From CAVPDA01 sp963702495 (GTDB lineage Bacteria > Pseudomonadota > Gammaproteobacteria > Burkholderiales > Rhodocyclaceae): 64,000 bases of DNA. Position 1 is the stretch's first letter, and the number at the start of each line of letters is the position of its first letter. Shown here piece by piece: positions 17,171-26,624 of this stretch. The stretch is taken from positions 6,149-70,148 of the forward strand of contig CAVPDA010000021.1 in assembly GCA_963702495.1 (NCBI GenBank). The letters run 5' to 3'. A program made the translations under genes and the position numbers. The notes beneath the pieces are model-generated. The model was given only the letters and a program-made list of their open reading frames with translations, made no database searches and was not told where the DNA came from.

Positions 17171-18176
17171 CTATACAGGCGTGTAGAGGCCGCCGGTGAG
17201 GGTGCCGTCATCCGCGCGCGTCTTGTCCCAGAACCTGGGCTCGGAGCACCCGATGCAGCCATGGCCGGACAGCATGGGGAAGCTCGTCCCTTCGTTCCAT
17301 TTCACCGTGGTGCATGCGTTGAAGGTCGATGGCCCGCGGCAACCGAGCATGTAAAGGCAGTAGCCCAGCCTAGCCCCCGCGTCGTCGTGAGAGTTGGCGA
17401 AGCGGCCGTTGTTGTAGTGGTCGAGGCGGCTGCAGGAGTCGTGCACCGTCTTGCCGTAGAACACCGTGGGCCGCTTCTGGGCATCGAACGTGAGCGGCGG
17501 AAGCGTCGGGTTCACCTTCCTGGCGAGGTAGGCGGCGATCGTCCCGGTGATCACTTCGGGCACCGGCGGACAGCCCGAGATATTGACCAGCGGCATGGTC
17601 CGGGATGAGGCGGGCCGGCATGAGTTCGTCCACGCCCATCGCCTTCGACGGGTTCGGATAGGCCGCTGCAATGCCTCCGAAGGTGGCGCAGGTGCCGAGG
17701 GCGATGACGATCTCTGCTTCCGCCATCGCCTCGTTCAGCGTTTCGATCGCGGAGCGGCCGGCGACGGCCATCCACCATTCGTTTTCCGCGGTGGGAATCG
17801 ATCCGTCCACGACCAGGATGTGCTTGGCGCCACGATTGCGGTTCGCGGCGATCGCGGCGGTCCGCGCCTGTTCCGCCTGATGACCGGCGGCAACCTGCAG
17901 GCTCTCGTGGTAGTCGAGGGAGATGACGTTCAGGATCAGGTTCTCGACGTTCGGATTGAACGAACGCAGCAGCGATTCCGAGCATCCGGTGCACTGCTGG
18001 AACGACATCCAGATGACCGATGGCCGGGGCGCACTGCCGAGGGCCTGGGCAAAGGTCTGCGCCGCCTTGCCTGACAGCGCAAGCGACGAGGCGGTGACGG
18101 CGCAGAACTTCATGAACTGGCGGCGCGAGACACCTTGCGCCTGCAGCGTTTCGAACACGGTTTGGCGGTCTTTCAT
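17171..18176 (-). pseudogene. [NiFe]-hydrogenase small subunit, Tat-exported, interrupted by a one-base frameshift
   Basis: Encodes the iron-sulfur subunit (about 335 residues if repaired). The N-terminus carries a Tat signal (SRRQFMKF). The proximal cluster ligands are QQCTGCSES, GTCATFGG and SGCPPVPE. The CTGC form is the standard type, not the CTCC of oxygen-tolerant group 1d enzymes. Distal and medial clusters are indicated by HDSCSR, GYCLYMLGC and GHGCIGCSEP. The chain ends TGGLYTPV without the C-terminal membrane helix of HyaA, suggesting a soluble periplasmic dimer. The frame breaks at 17597-17598: up to ARLIPD lies in one frame and MPLVNISGC onward in another, one base displaced. It starts 9 bases after the HupH-like gene (AGGAAG site) and no cytochrome b gene follows. 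Confidence 0.85.
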
Positions 18177-18185
18177 GGCGTCTTC

Positions 18186-18674
18186 CTAAGCTGAACAAGA
18201 TCGGTTGGTGGAGGCGGCAGGTGCGCCCAGCACTGCCTGGCGCTGCCGCAACGATTCGATTGCCTGCGGTACGAAGGCGCGGTCGCTGCGCACGATGTCC
18301 GGCAATTCATTGATTTCTATGAGTTCGGCAACGACACGGTCGTCGTTGTCGCGATGGGTGATCCACCACACGCACGGAATCGCGGTCTCCTCGGCGATCG
18401 AGGAGCCCAGGAAACGGATGTCGGCGCGGACCTCGCCCTCGCCGAGGACGCCGCGCAAAGCAGCCATCTCGTCCGGCGACTGCGACAGGCAGCGCAGATC
18501 GATCGAGCCGGCGTCGCCGGTGCCATGGAAGCGCTGCAGCAGCGTCTCGATCTCGGTAAGGACGGCGCGGACCGGGGAAAAGGCGGCATCGGTCGTCGCC
18601 GCCGGCCTGGGATTGCAGGATTCGATGCGGATCGGAATGTCGGTGAGCGTTCGCATGGTCTGTTTTGAAACCAT
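18186..18674 (-). CDS. HupH/HyaF-like hydrogenase accessory protein
   Basis: A 162-residue protein matching the C-terminal domain of HupH/HyaF, which assists assembly of the hydrogenase small subunit. Diagnostic segments are GSIDLRCLSQSPDEM, LGEGEVRADI, ETAIPCVWWITH and VAELIEINELPDI. A second ATG at 18656 would give a protein starting MRTLTDIPIRI; neither start has a clear ribosome binding site, so the exact N-terminus is uncertain. It is the first gene of the hydrogenase operon, immediately upstream of the small subunit. Confidence 0.8.
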   Translation of the reverse strand: MVSKQTMRTLTDIPIRIESCNPRPAATTDAAFSPVRAVLTEIETLLQRFHGTGDAGSIDLRCLSQSPDEMAALRGVLGEGEVRADIRFLGSSIAEETAIPCVWWITHRDNDDRVVAELIEINELPDIVRSDRAFVPQAIESLRQRQAVLGAPAASTNRSCSA

Positions 18675-19280
18675 CGAATGATCGGCTCGTGGATTTCACG
18701 CCGCGAAGGCGCAAAACGACCCCATTCGCGCGATTAGCGCGTTTCAGACCCGCGTTCAACACGTGCCGGCACGATGGCCGGAGGCGTGACGACGCCTGGG
18801 TAGTTCGGAGATGAAGTGGCTGGAACCCGAGCGTGCGCCCGGGACAGCGGCCTCAGGACCGCTAGCGGATGGGATCGATACGAGCCGGGATCATCAGGAT
18901 TCGTTCCTCCCTAAAAAATAACCCATTCGACTGACTAGCCTGGCGGGCGCGCTTGATTTCGTTCTACTGCGCGGCCGGGTCGCTCACTGCAAATGCGCCA
19001 AGGCTTGAGACTGCTTTCTAGTTGTCTTCTATGGTTATCGTTTAGGGACGAGCGATCGATCCCAGCACCGACTTGGGGCGTCGGCTGACCTCGAAGCTTG
19101 AAATCTGTCCGGTTGAAACCAGGAGTCCGTGACAAATTCCACGCGCACCTTAGCCCAACAGGATTCGTGCGTCAAGCCAAAATGTAGGAAAAAGGCTTAC
19201 GAAACCGATAGATGCAATTGTACAGATGCAAATAACATAAATGGTGAAGCGCGTGAAAGCAAGGCGTGGTGCGGCGCAGC

Positions 19281-19318
19281 AAGGGATTAGCGGCTGGCGC
19301 AGCGTAGCTAATACCCTT
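19281..19318. terminator. Imperfect stem-loop downstream of HAMP-receiver gene
   Basis: Arms AAGGGATTAGC (19281-19291) and GCTAATACCCTT (19307-19318) pair over 11 bp with a single bulged A, enclosing a 15-base loop. No T-run follows on either strand. It lies about 85 bases beyond the stop of the minus-strand gene. Confidence 0.4.
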
Positions 19319-19328
19319 TGAGGAATGA

Positions 19329-19357
19329 GGGAAAAAACCCATATGGGATTGTTTCCC
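19329..19357 (-). terminator. Hairpin with T-run after HAMP-receiver gene
   Basis: On the minus strand a CCCATATGGG palindrome is followed directly by six T residues, and outer arms GGGAAA/TTTCCC extend the structure. It lies 46 bases past the stop at 19403, the right place for a rho-independent terminator. The inner stem is short, so strength is uncertain. Confidence 0.5.
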
Positions 19358-19402
19358 GCGCGAGGGGCGATCCGTGCCGCGTCAACGCCGTGCCGGTCCC
19401 GT

Positions 19403-20650
19403 TCAGGCCGGCTGCAGCCAGCGTGCCAGCAGCGCGTGCAGGTCGAAGAAGGAAACCGGCTTGGCCAGTTGATCGTTCATGCCGGCGGCGAGACAGCGCT
19501 CGTGGGCGTCCGGGACGTCGGCCTGCGTGAGGGCGATGATGGGCACGGGTCGCCGCGAAACATTCGCCGCCCGGATTTGGTGCACCGTCTCGACAATGTC
19601 CGGCTCAGGCAGCTCGCAGTCCATCAGGACGAGATCGAAGGGAGCTGCGGCCAGTGCGGTGCGGGCTTCGATACCGGTTTCGGCCATCGTCACGTGCACG
19701 CCGCAATGCTGCAACATGGCCTTCGTCAAATCACGGCTGGAGCCGTTGACCTCCACCACCAGTACGTGCCGATCGGCCGGAATCGGGGTCGGCTGCGCCT
19801 CGTCGGCGGCGGCCGTAGGGAGAGCAGCGCGCACATCGGCCTCACGCGCGGGTTGTCCCACCGGTTCGTCGACAGTCGAATGACGTGAGCGGAGATCCTG
19901 CACCATGCGGTTGAAACTGCGCTGCAGCGCGCCGATCTCGTCGTGGCTGGTGATGCTGACCTGCTCCTCCAGGTCGCCGCCGGCGACGCGCTCAGCCGCC
20001 TGCGACAGGCGGTTGATCGGGCCGGTGACGACCCGGGCCATGAACACGAGCAAGGCCAGGACCCACAGCGCGCCCAAAACGAGCGTTGCCGACACCAACT
20101 GAAGCATGCGACGCTCCATCATGCGCATTTCCTGGGCCACCTCGCGGCGCTCGGCATCGTGCCAGGCGAGCACCTCCCGCCAGATGCCGTCGGCTTCGGT
20201 TTCCGCTCCATAGAGCAGGTCCAGCCGGTCCTTGATCACTCCATCCTCGATCCGCAGGGTCTTGTTCACGTTGATCCGAACCTGCGTCAGCACAGCCTCC
20301 TGGCGCTGGCGCAACGTGCGCAGTTCAGGCCGCCGGTCGCGCTCGCCCGGTCCGCCCAAGGCGCGCCGCAACTGGGCCATCGCGGTCTGCGCGTAGAGCA
20401 GGGCGTCGGCGGCCTCCTGCCCGTATTCGTCGTTGCCCGTGACGACGAAGCTGACGGCCTCGGCAGTCGCGCGCGTAAGGGAACTGTGGAAAATCCCGTC
20501 CATGACCACTTCGTGACTGCCGCGCTCGAGTCGTGCCGCGGCCCGATTCCAGGTCGAAAGGTCATGCACCGACAGTCCGACGAGGGTGCCGATGGACGCC
20601 AGTGCGATCGCCGAGCCGAGCAGCAGCTTGTGGTTGAGCCGGTTCAGCAT
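19403..20650 (-). CDS. Membrane sensor with HAMP and degenerate receiver domain, no kinase core
   Basis: A 415-residue protein with two membrane helices (about 9-29 and 182-205) flanking a helical periplasmic sensor region, then a HAMP domain (about 206-258, VVTGPINRLSQAAERVAGGD). A receiver-like domain follows at about 292-415. The histidine kinase dimerisation and ATPase domains normally found between HAMP and receiver are absent. The receiver retains the phospho-acceptor Asp (LVLMDCELP) and the KP lysine, but the usual acidic pair is replaced (LVVEVN instead of LVVDDN). It may be a cut-down hybrid kinase or a regulator acting on other kinases. ATG at 20650 gives a clean start; the longer frame upstream is not homologous. 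Confidence 0.8.
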   Translation of the reverse strand: MLNRLNHKLLLGSAIALASIGTLVGLSVHDLSTWNRAAARLERGSHEVVMDGIFHSSLTRATAEAVSFVVTGNDEYGQEAADALLYAQTAMAQLRRALGGPGERDRRPELRTLRQRQEAVLTQVRINVNKTLRIEDGVIKDRLDLLYGAETEADGIWREVLAWHDAERREVAQEMRMMERRMLQLVSATLVLGALWVLALLVFMARVVTGPINRLSQAAERVAGGDLEEQVSITSHDEIGALQRSFNRMVQDLRSRHSTVDEPVGQPAREADVRAALPTAAADEAQPTPIPADRHVLVVEVNGSSRDLTKAMLQHCGVHVTMAETGIEARTALAAAPFDLVLMDCELPEPDIVETVHQIRAANVSRRPVPIIALTQADVPDAHERCLAAGMNDQLAKPVSFFDLHALLARWLQPA

Positions 20651-20864
20651 AAACTCACGAAAGCGATGTCGGTGGGCATGGTTTCTCCTGGTCGCGGTTC
20701 GGCCATGATACCGATGGTGCGCCGGAAGCCGCCAGCAGGGGCGACGACGGGTGCTGCGTCGTGCAGGCCGGCGATGCTGGCGAGCGGCATGGCAGGCGTC
20801 CGGGATCCTCCGGCACGGTAGGATAATGATCTGACGCAACAATGAGTTGCGAGGTCGAGGCCGA

Positions 20865-20893
20865 TTGACGTTCACGTTAACGTCGGTTAGATT
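20865..20893 (+). promoter_or_regulatory. sigma-70 promoter with MerR/LiuR-like palindrome upstream of icmF
   Basis: A -35-like TTGACG (20865-20870) and -10-like TAGATT (20888-20893) are separated by 17 bases. The spacer contains the perfect palindrome ACGTTAACGT (20874-20883), extended imperfectly on both sides. This resembles the operator of LiuR, the MerR-family regulator of branched-chain amino acid catabolism in proteobacteria, which binds between the promoter elements. IcmF acts on branched-chain acyl-CoA, fitting such control. No regulator gene is in the window. Confidence 0.55.
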
Positions 20894-20932
20894 CGCCCGG
20901 CTTAGACGTGCTCACCCCCAGCGGAGGCTGCC

Positions 20933-23900
20933 ATGACCGACCTGAGCGAAGGCCAGCAACTTGCGGTTCATAAGCCGAAAAACAGGGTTCGCTTCGTTAC
21001 GGCGGCGTCGCTCTTCGACGGCCACGACGCGTCGATCAACATCATGCGCCGCATCCTCCAGGCCACGGGGGTAGAGGTCATCCATCTCGGCCACAACCGC
21101 TCGGTCGAGGAAATCGTCACCGCCGCCCTCCAGGAAGATGCTCATGGCATCGCCGTCAGCTCCTACCAGGGCGGCCACGTCGAATTCTTCAAGTACATGA
21201 TCGACCTGCTGCGCGGGCGGGGCGGCGAGGACATCCAGGTGTTCGGCGGCGGCGGCGGCGTCATCGTTCCGGCCGAGATCCGCGAACTCCATGCCTATGG
21301 CGTGGCGCACCTCTATTCCGTCGAGGACGGCCAGAAGATGGGCCTGCAGGGCATGATCAACGACATGGTGCGGCGCTGTGACGCCGATCTGTCGCGGGCG
21401 GTGCCGCAGGATACGGCGGCGGTGCTCGAGGCGCTGCAGTCGGGCGACCGCCGGCGCCTGGCGCGGATCATCACGGCGCTGGAAAACGGCGCCCTGTCCG
21501 AGGTGGTCCGCGGCGAGATGCGGCAGCGCGCGGCGGGCATCTCCGTGCCGACGCTGGGAATCACCGGCACCGGCGGGTCGGGGAAATCCTCGCTCACCGA
21601 CGAATTGATCCGGCGCTTCCGGCTCGATCAGGCGGATGCGCTGGCCATCGCGGTGATCGCGGTGGACCCCTCGCGCCGCAAGTCCGGCGGCGCCCTGCTC
21701 GGGGATCGCATCCGCATGAACGCGATCGCCCATCCGCGCATCTACATGCGCTCGCTCGCCACGCGCGATACCGGCACCGAGATCTCGGCGGCGCTGCCGG
21801 AGACGGTCGCGGCCTGCAAGCTGGCGGGGTTCGACCTGGTCATCGTCGAAACCTCGGGCATCGGCCAGGGCAGCGCGGCGATCGTGCCGCACGTGGACGT
21901 TTCGCTCTACGTCATGACGCCGGAGTTCGGCGCCGCCTCCCAACTGGAAAAGATCGACATGCTGGACTTCGCCGATCTCGTAGCCATCAACAAGTGCGAC
22001 CGCAAGGGCGCCGAGGACGCGCTGCGCGACGTGCGCAAACAGGTTCAGCGCAACCGCACGGCGTTCGGCCAGGCGGCGGACGAGATGCCGGTGTTCGGCA
22101 CCATCGCTGCGCGCTTCAATGACGACGGCGTGACCGCCCTCTATCAGAGCCTGCTTCCCAGGCTGGTGGACAAAGGCCTGAAGGTGCAGCCGGGCCGCCT
22201 GCCGCGGATCGAGGCCAAGCAGTCGTCGGGCCGGAATGCGATCGTACCGCCGCAGCGCGTGCGCTATCTGGCCGAGATCGCCGATGCGCTGCGCGGCTAC
22301 CACCGCCACGTCAGGGAGCAGAGCGGCGTCGCCCGCGAACGCCAGCAGCTTTACGCCGCCAAGCGCATGCTGGAAGCGGGGCAGCGTGCGGCGGGCCAGT
22401 TGGACGAGCTGATCGACGAGCGCGAGGCGGCGCTGGAGGCGCGCTCCAAGAAGCTGCTGGAGATGTGGCCGAAGACCGTGGAAACCTACGGCCGGGACGA
22501 GTACGTGGTGAGGATCCGCGACAAGGAGATCCGCTCCGCGCTCAAATCGACCAGCCTTTCCGGCACCAAGATTCCCAAGGTGTGCCTGCCGCGCTTCGAG
22601 GACGAAGGCGAGATCCTCAAGTGGCTGATGCGTGAGAACCTGCCCGGCTCGTTTCCCTTCACCGCCGGCGTGTTCGCCTTCAAGCGCGAGAGCGAAGACC
22701 CGACGCGCATGTTCGCCGGCGAGGGGGACGCCTTCCGCACCAACCGCCGCTTCAAGACGCTGTCCGAGGGTATGCCTGCGGTGCGCCTGTCCACCGCCTT
22801 CGACTCGGTCACGCTCTACGGCTGCGATCCGGACGAGCGGCCCGACATCTACGGCAAGGTCGGCAACTCCGGCGTGTCGATCGCGACCCTGGACGACATG
22901 AAGGTGCTGTACGGCGGCTTCGACCTGGTGTGTCCCACCACGTCGGTGTCGATGACCATCAACGGCCCGGCCCCGATCATCCTGGCGATGTTCTTCAACA
23001 CCGCCATCGACCAGGGCATCGACACGTTTCAGCAGGACAACGGCCGGCCGCCGACCGAGGACGAGGCGGAAAAGATCCGGGAGTGGGTGCTGGCCACGGT
23101 GCGCGGCACGGTGCAGGCCGACATCCTGAAGGAGGACCAGGGTCAGAACACCTGCATCTTCTCGACCGAGTTCGCCCTGAAGATGATGGGCGACATCCAG
23201 GAGTACTTCGTCCACCACGGCATCAGGAATTTCTACTCCGTCTCCATCTCCGGCTACCACATCGCCGAGGCCGGGGCGAATCCGATCTCCCAGCTCGCGT
23301 TCACCTTGGCCAACGGCTTCACCTACGTCGAGACCTATCTCGCGCGCGGCATGCACATCGACGACTTCGCGCCCAACCTGTCGTTCTTCTTCAGCAACGG
23401 CATGGATCCCGAATACTCGGTGCTGGGCCGCGTGGCGCGGCGCATCTGGGCGGTGGCGATGAAGAACCGCTACGGTGCAAACGAGCGCTCGCAGAAGCTC
23501 AAGTACCACGTCCAGACTTCCGGCCGCTCGCTGCATGCCCAGGAGATGGCGTTCAACGACATCCGCACCACGCTGCAGGCGCTGATCGCGGCCTACGACA
23601 ACTGCAACAGCCTGCACACCAACGCCTATGACGAAGCCGTCACCACTCCGACCGAGGAGTCGGTGCGCCGCGCCATGGCGATCCAGCTCGTCATCAACCG
23701 CGAATGGGGCCTGGCGAAGAACGAGAACCCGAACCAGGGCAGCTTCGTCATCGAGGAACTGACGGATCTGGTGGAAGAGGCGGTGCTCAAGGAGTTCGAG
23801 GCCATCAGCTCCCGCGGCGGCGTGCTGGGCGCCATGGAAACCGGCTACCAGCGCGGCAAGATCCAGGAGGAGTCGCTCTACTACGAGACGCGCAAGCACG

Positions 23901-24202
23901 ACGGCTCCTATCCCATCATCGGCGTGAACACGTTCCGCAATCCCCACGGCGACGCCGTGCCGGACCACATCGAACTGGCGCGCTCGACGGACGAAGAGAA
24001 GCAGTCGCAGTTGAAGCGCCTGCGCGACTTCCAGGAGCGCCACAAGCATGCGGCGCCGGAGTGGCTGGCGAAGCTGAAGCAGACGGTGATCGACGAGGGC
24101 AACGTGTTCGAAGTGTTGATGGGGGCGGTGCGCTGCTGCTCGCTCGGCCAGATCACGAACGCACTCTATGACGTGGGCGGGCAGTATCGGCGGAATATGT
24201 AG
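20933..24202 (+). CDS. icmF: Fused isobutyryl-CoA mutase / G-protein chaperone IcmF
   Basis: A 1089-residue adenosylcobalamin-dependent acyl-CoA mutase that interconverts isobutyryl-CoA and n-butyryl-CoA (some homologues also act on pivalyl- or isovaleryl-CoA). Domain order is the IcmF one: N-terminal B12-binding domain with FDGHDASINIMRRIL (residues about 28-42), a MeaB-like GTPase with P-loop GTGGSGKSS near residue 211 and NKCD near 352, then the substrate-binding TIM barrel from about 560 to the end. Typical methylmalonyl-CoA mutase lacks the central GTPase. The ATG at 20933 has a GGAGG site 6 bases upstream. It is a single gene with its own promoter. Confidence 0.95.
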   Translation: MTDLSEGQQLAVHKPKNRVRFVTAASLFDGHDASINIMRRILQATGVEVIHLGHNRSVEEIVTAALQEDAHGIAVSSYQGGHVEFFKYMIDLLRGRGGEDIQVFGGGGGVIVPAEIRELHAYGVAHLYSVEDGQKMGLQGMINDMVRRCDADLSRAVPQDTAAVLEALQSGDRRRLARIITALENGALSEVVRGEMRQRAAGISVPTLGITGTGGSGKSSLTDELIRRFRLDQADALAIAVIAVDPSRRKSGGALLGDRIRMNAIAHPRIYMRSLATRDTGTEISAALPETVAACKLAGFDLVIVETSGIGQGSAAIVPHVDVSLYVMTPEFGAASQLEKIDMLDFADLVAINKCDRKGAEDALRDVRKQVQRNRTAFGQAADEMPVFGTIAARFNDDGVTALYQSLLPRLVDKGLKVQPGRLPRIEAKQSSGRNAIVPPQRVRYLAEIADALRGYHRHVREQSGVARERQQLYAAKRMLEAGQRAAGQLDELIDEREAALEARSKKLLEMWPKTVETYGRDEYVVRIRDKEIRSALKSTSLSGTKIPKVCLPRFEDEGEILKWLMRENLPGSFPFTAGVFAFKRESEDPTRMFAGEGDAFRTNRRFKTLSEGMPAVRLSTAFDSVTLYGCDPDERPDIYGKVGNSGVSIATLDDMKVLYGGFDLVCPTTSVSMTINGPAPIILAMFFNTAIDQGIDTFQQDNGRPPTEDEAEKIREWVLATVRGTVQADILKEDQGQNTCIFSTEFALKMMGDIQEYFVHHGIRNFYSVSISGYHIAEAGANPISQLAFTLANGFTYVETYLARGMHIDDFAPNLSFFFSNGMDPEYSVLGRVARRIWAVAMKNRYGANERSQKLKYHVQTSGRSLHAQEMAFNDIRTTLQALIAAYDNCNSLHTNAYDEAVTTPTEESVRRAMAIQLVINREWGLAKNENPNQGSFVIEELTDLVEEAVLKEFEAISSRGGVLGAMETGYQRGKIQEESLYYETRKHDGSYPIIGVNTFRNPHGDAVPDHIELARSTDEEKQSQLKRLRDFQERHKHAAPEWLAKLKQTVIDEGNVFEVLMGAVRCCSLGQITNALYDVGGQYRRNM

Positions 24203-24288
24203 ACTCGTCGAATGGGGTCTCAAGAATCGGATGGGGCGGATACCCGTCTTCTCCTGATACGCCTGGCGAACTTGCGGCAGGCTGCCTG

Positions 24289-26535
24289 CTACTGGGCGGC
24301 GGGTAGGGTCGCTTGGTCGCCTTGGTTCGCTTGCCTGCGCCAGAAGGCAACCAAGCCCTTGCGGTTCTCCAGGAATTCCGGTGACTTCTCGGCTGCTGTA
24401 AGCAGAACCCTGGCGTCCGGTAGGAACGAGGAGCGAGGGACGCCCCACTGTTCAAGATGACTGTCGTCGAACTCCCTGCCGCAGAACATTATTTCGAGGC
24501 CATCGGCACGCATCGTAATAATCTCTGAAACGATGCTTTCAAGCCTAGCCGCGTCTACTTTCAAGTGGCTGATTCGGGCTGCCAGATCGAAACCCGACCG
24601 ACTGGGGTTCGGCTCGCTCAGCGCGGGCAAGACGTTCATGGCGGATTTGACCCAGGTATCCGCGAATTCTCTGATCACTCCTTCGACTTGAATCAGTTGT
24701 TCTGACACCGGCTTCGGCGGTCTTTGGTCAGCGCCAAACAAGTCCCGGTAAGCCATTGCCACAATAGGGTAAGAAAGCCAGACTGAGGCTTCGCCGAGAA
24801 TCCGCCGAAGGGCTTCAATGCGATGGTCTTGTGAGTCTTTCCTGATAACGGTTTCGAGGGCAGCATGTGGCCCGAAATGCAGATTGAAAGTGAGAAGTGC
24901 GTCTTCGCCGAAGCGGTTTGCCGCTTCCACAAAAACGGCGGCGAATCTCTGGCAGTCGGCCTCCCTCGCCTCATCAGCGAAGTCCGAGATCAACGCGCAT
25001 GCGTCGAGGAACGACCCCGCATCGCTCCAGGCGCGCGAGGCCTTCAGTGATTCGGGATCGGCGATCCAAGCCGCGACTTCGCTGTTTTCGTAGGATTCGG
25101 CATGCCCGACAACGGCACGCCAGCGAACCCAATTGCGGAGCCTTTGAACGCGCAGGTGGCTCGCGTGGACCTCGGGGGCTCCCCATTGCGAGTTACAGGT
25201 GGCATCGAACAAGAATGCCATTGCTTTGACCAGCGGGGCGTGAATTCTCGTGCCTGGCGACGCCAACGGCTTCCAGCCGTCTCGCACAGCCCGGGCACGG
25301 CTTTCTTTCTCTTCGTCGCGCAGCCCAATATCGTCGAACGGGTCTCCGAGATCGCCCCGATGGCGATGAGCGGTATCGTATTGTTCGATTCTGGCGGTCA
25401 GCAACGCCGACCGATTCCGATCGACGTAGTCGATGATCCCAGGCGTCTTCAGGCTGACCGCCTCGGCGAGCAACACATCGGCCAAGTTGACATTGCCAGT
25501 CAGGTCTCGCGCGGTCACGAGAAGCCGGGTCCGCAGGCGCGCGACATCCCTCGGCGTTTGCATCAAGGCCGCTGCCAGCGGCAGCGCTTCCTCGACGTCT
25601 TTCTGATCGACCTCATTGCCGACCAAGGGGCTAAGGACTGCGGTGAATCGATCCGTCGCGAAGGCTTGTATCTTGAATGCGGGCGCCTCCGGCACTGGAA
25701 TCTGCAACTGGATGATCTTTTCCAGGTACCGGCGGCCTTCTCCGGCGCGGAGTCGGAATGCCGAACGGAGCGCGGTGGAGGCGGTTTGGGGATCGTAGGC
25801 GAGCAGATAGATTACGTTCGGAAAGTCTGCTACGGCTTTCACCGCCTGGACCATTGCCCCGAGATCTGCCGGTGGGAGCCGATCGAGGTCGTCCACGACG
25901 ACCACGATGCGCCGATCTGCTCCATCGAGCAGGTCGACGATGCGCTTGCGTGCGGCAGATAGCGACAACTTCTCCGGCGCGTTCTTCCAGCGGTCGAGCA
26001 ATTGGCCAGCCGATTCCTTGGTCTTGTCTGCGGCTTCGCCTGCTGCCGTGCCAACGGCTTCGAGCAGCATTCCGCTCCCCGGGACCAGGAGGTTGGCCAA
26101 CGGAGCGAGATGCTTGACCGTGCTCAGAACCCGCGTGTAGTCGATGAGTCGCTCGGCGATTTCCGTACCCCGCTTCAACCCGTCGCGATGGCTCGGCTCC
26201 GCGAGTTCGCCAGCGAGTTGGATGAGAAACGCCTCGACGATCTCGGCGGTTCCGCTAACCATCCACGGGTTGAAATTGACGAACAGCGGGCGCTCGGCCG
26301 TTGGGAGATCTGCGCTGACGGTCTGGACGTGTTCGAGGATCCAGGTCTTTCCGGAACCCCACTCCCCTTCCAGCCCGATTACCGTCCCTGCCTCGGCGTC
26401 GATGGTTCGAATGATGTCGAGCAGGTGTCGGGCGAAGCGGGTTCGACCCAGCGCGTCGAGGTGTCCGCCGGAGTCAACGTCGATCCTTGCATCGTGTGGG
26501 CTGTCGGGCGGCGCGGAGTTCGCGTTGATGGCCAT
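24289..26535 (-). CDS. KAP-family P-loop NTPase
   Basis: A 748-residue P-loop NTPase of the KAP/STAND-like group. Walker A is GEWGSGKT at residues 57-64 and Walker B is VVVVDDLDRL at about 211-220. KAP proteins often have a membrane hairpin inserted between these motifs; here a moderately hydrophobic stretch (about 143-166, LANLLVPGSGMLLEAVG) occupies the position. The C-terminal half is alpha-helical with no recognised domain. The ATG at 26535 is preferred to a TTG at 26628, which would overlap the upstream HEPN gene. It lies just downstream of an MNT-HEPN pair on the same strand. KAP NTPases are recurrent in phage-defence loci, so defence is plausible but unproven. Confidence 0.8.
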   Translation of the reverse strand: MAINANSAPPDSPHDARIDVDSGGHLDALGRTRFARHLLDIIRTIDAEAGTVIGLEGEWGSGKTWILEHVQTVSADLPTAERPLFVNFNPWMVSGTAEIVEAFLIQLAGELAEPSHRDGLKRGTEIAERLIDYTRVLSTVKHLAPLANLLVPGSGMLLEAVGTAAGEAADKTKESAGQLLDRWKNAPEKLSLSAARKRIVDLLDGADRRIVVVVDDLDRLPPADLGAMVQAVKAVADFPNVIYLLAYDPQTASTALRSAFRLRAGEGRRYLEKIIQLQIPVPEAPAFKIQAFATDRFTAVLSPLVGNEVDQKDVEEALPLAAALMQTPRDVARLRTRLLVTARDLTGNVNLADVLLAEAVSLKTPGIIDYVDRNRSALLTARIEQYDTAHRHRGDLGDPFDDIGLRDEEKESRARAVRDGWKPLASPGTRIHAPLVKAMAFLFDATCNSQWGAPEVHASHLRVQRLRNWVRWRAVVGHAESYENSEVAAWIADPESLKASRAWSDAGSFLDACALISDFADEAREADCQRFAAVFVEAANRFGEDALLTFNLHFGPHAALETVIRKDSQDHRIEALRRILGEASVWLSYPIVAMAYRDLFGADQRPPKPVSEQLIQVEGVIREFADTWVKSAMNVLPALSEPNPSRSGFDLAARISHLKVDAARLESIVSEIITMRADGLEIMFCGREFDDSHLEQWGVPRSSFLPDARVLLTAAEKSPEFLENRKGLVAFWRRQANQGDQATLPAAQ

Positions 26536-26624
26536 GTTAAGGGGAACAAGCGAGGAAGAGGGTTCCGAAGGGTGCCGACTAAACTTCGCACAGGAGAAAA
26601 ACCGGTCCAGAAAGGGATAAAGAT

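Larger units (their letters stand above)
18675..19402. other. 728-base intergenic region upstream of hydrogenase operon
   Basis: No credible gene was found. The stretch 19,150-19,260 is visibly AT-richer than its surroundings. It should contain the hydrogenase promoter, but no convincing sigma-54 (GG-N10-GC) or sigma-70 element could be assigned. The left end of the neighbouring HAMP-receiver gene finishes at 19403, and two hairpins lie at 19281-19318 and 19329-19357. Confidence 0.5.

Noticed and set aside
18960..19010. Possible sigma-54 promoter for the hydrogenase operon (TGGCGCATTTGCA on the minus strand)
   Set aside because: The GG and GC dinucleotides are only 7 bases apart, not the required 10.
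18935..19135. 66-codon minus-strand frame in the intergenic region
   Set aside because: No ribosome binding site, homology or compositional support.
20912..24448. Minus-strand 1178-codon open frame
   Set aside because: Antisense shadow of icmF, with low-complexity composition and no recognisable domain.
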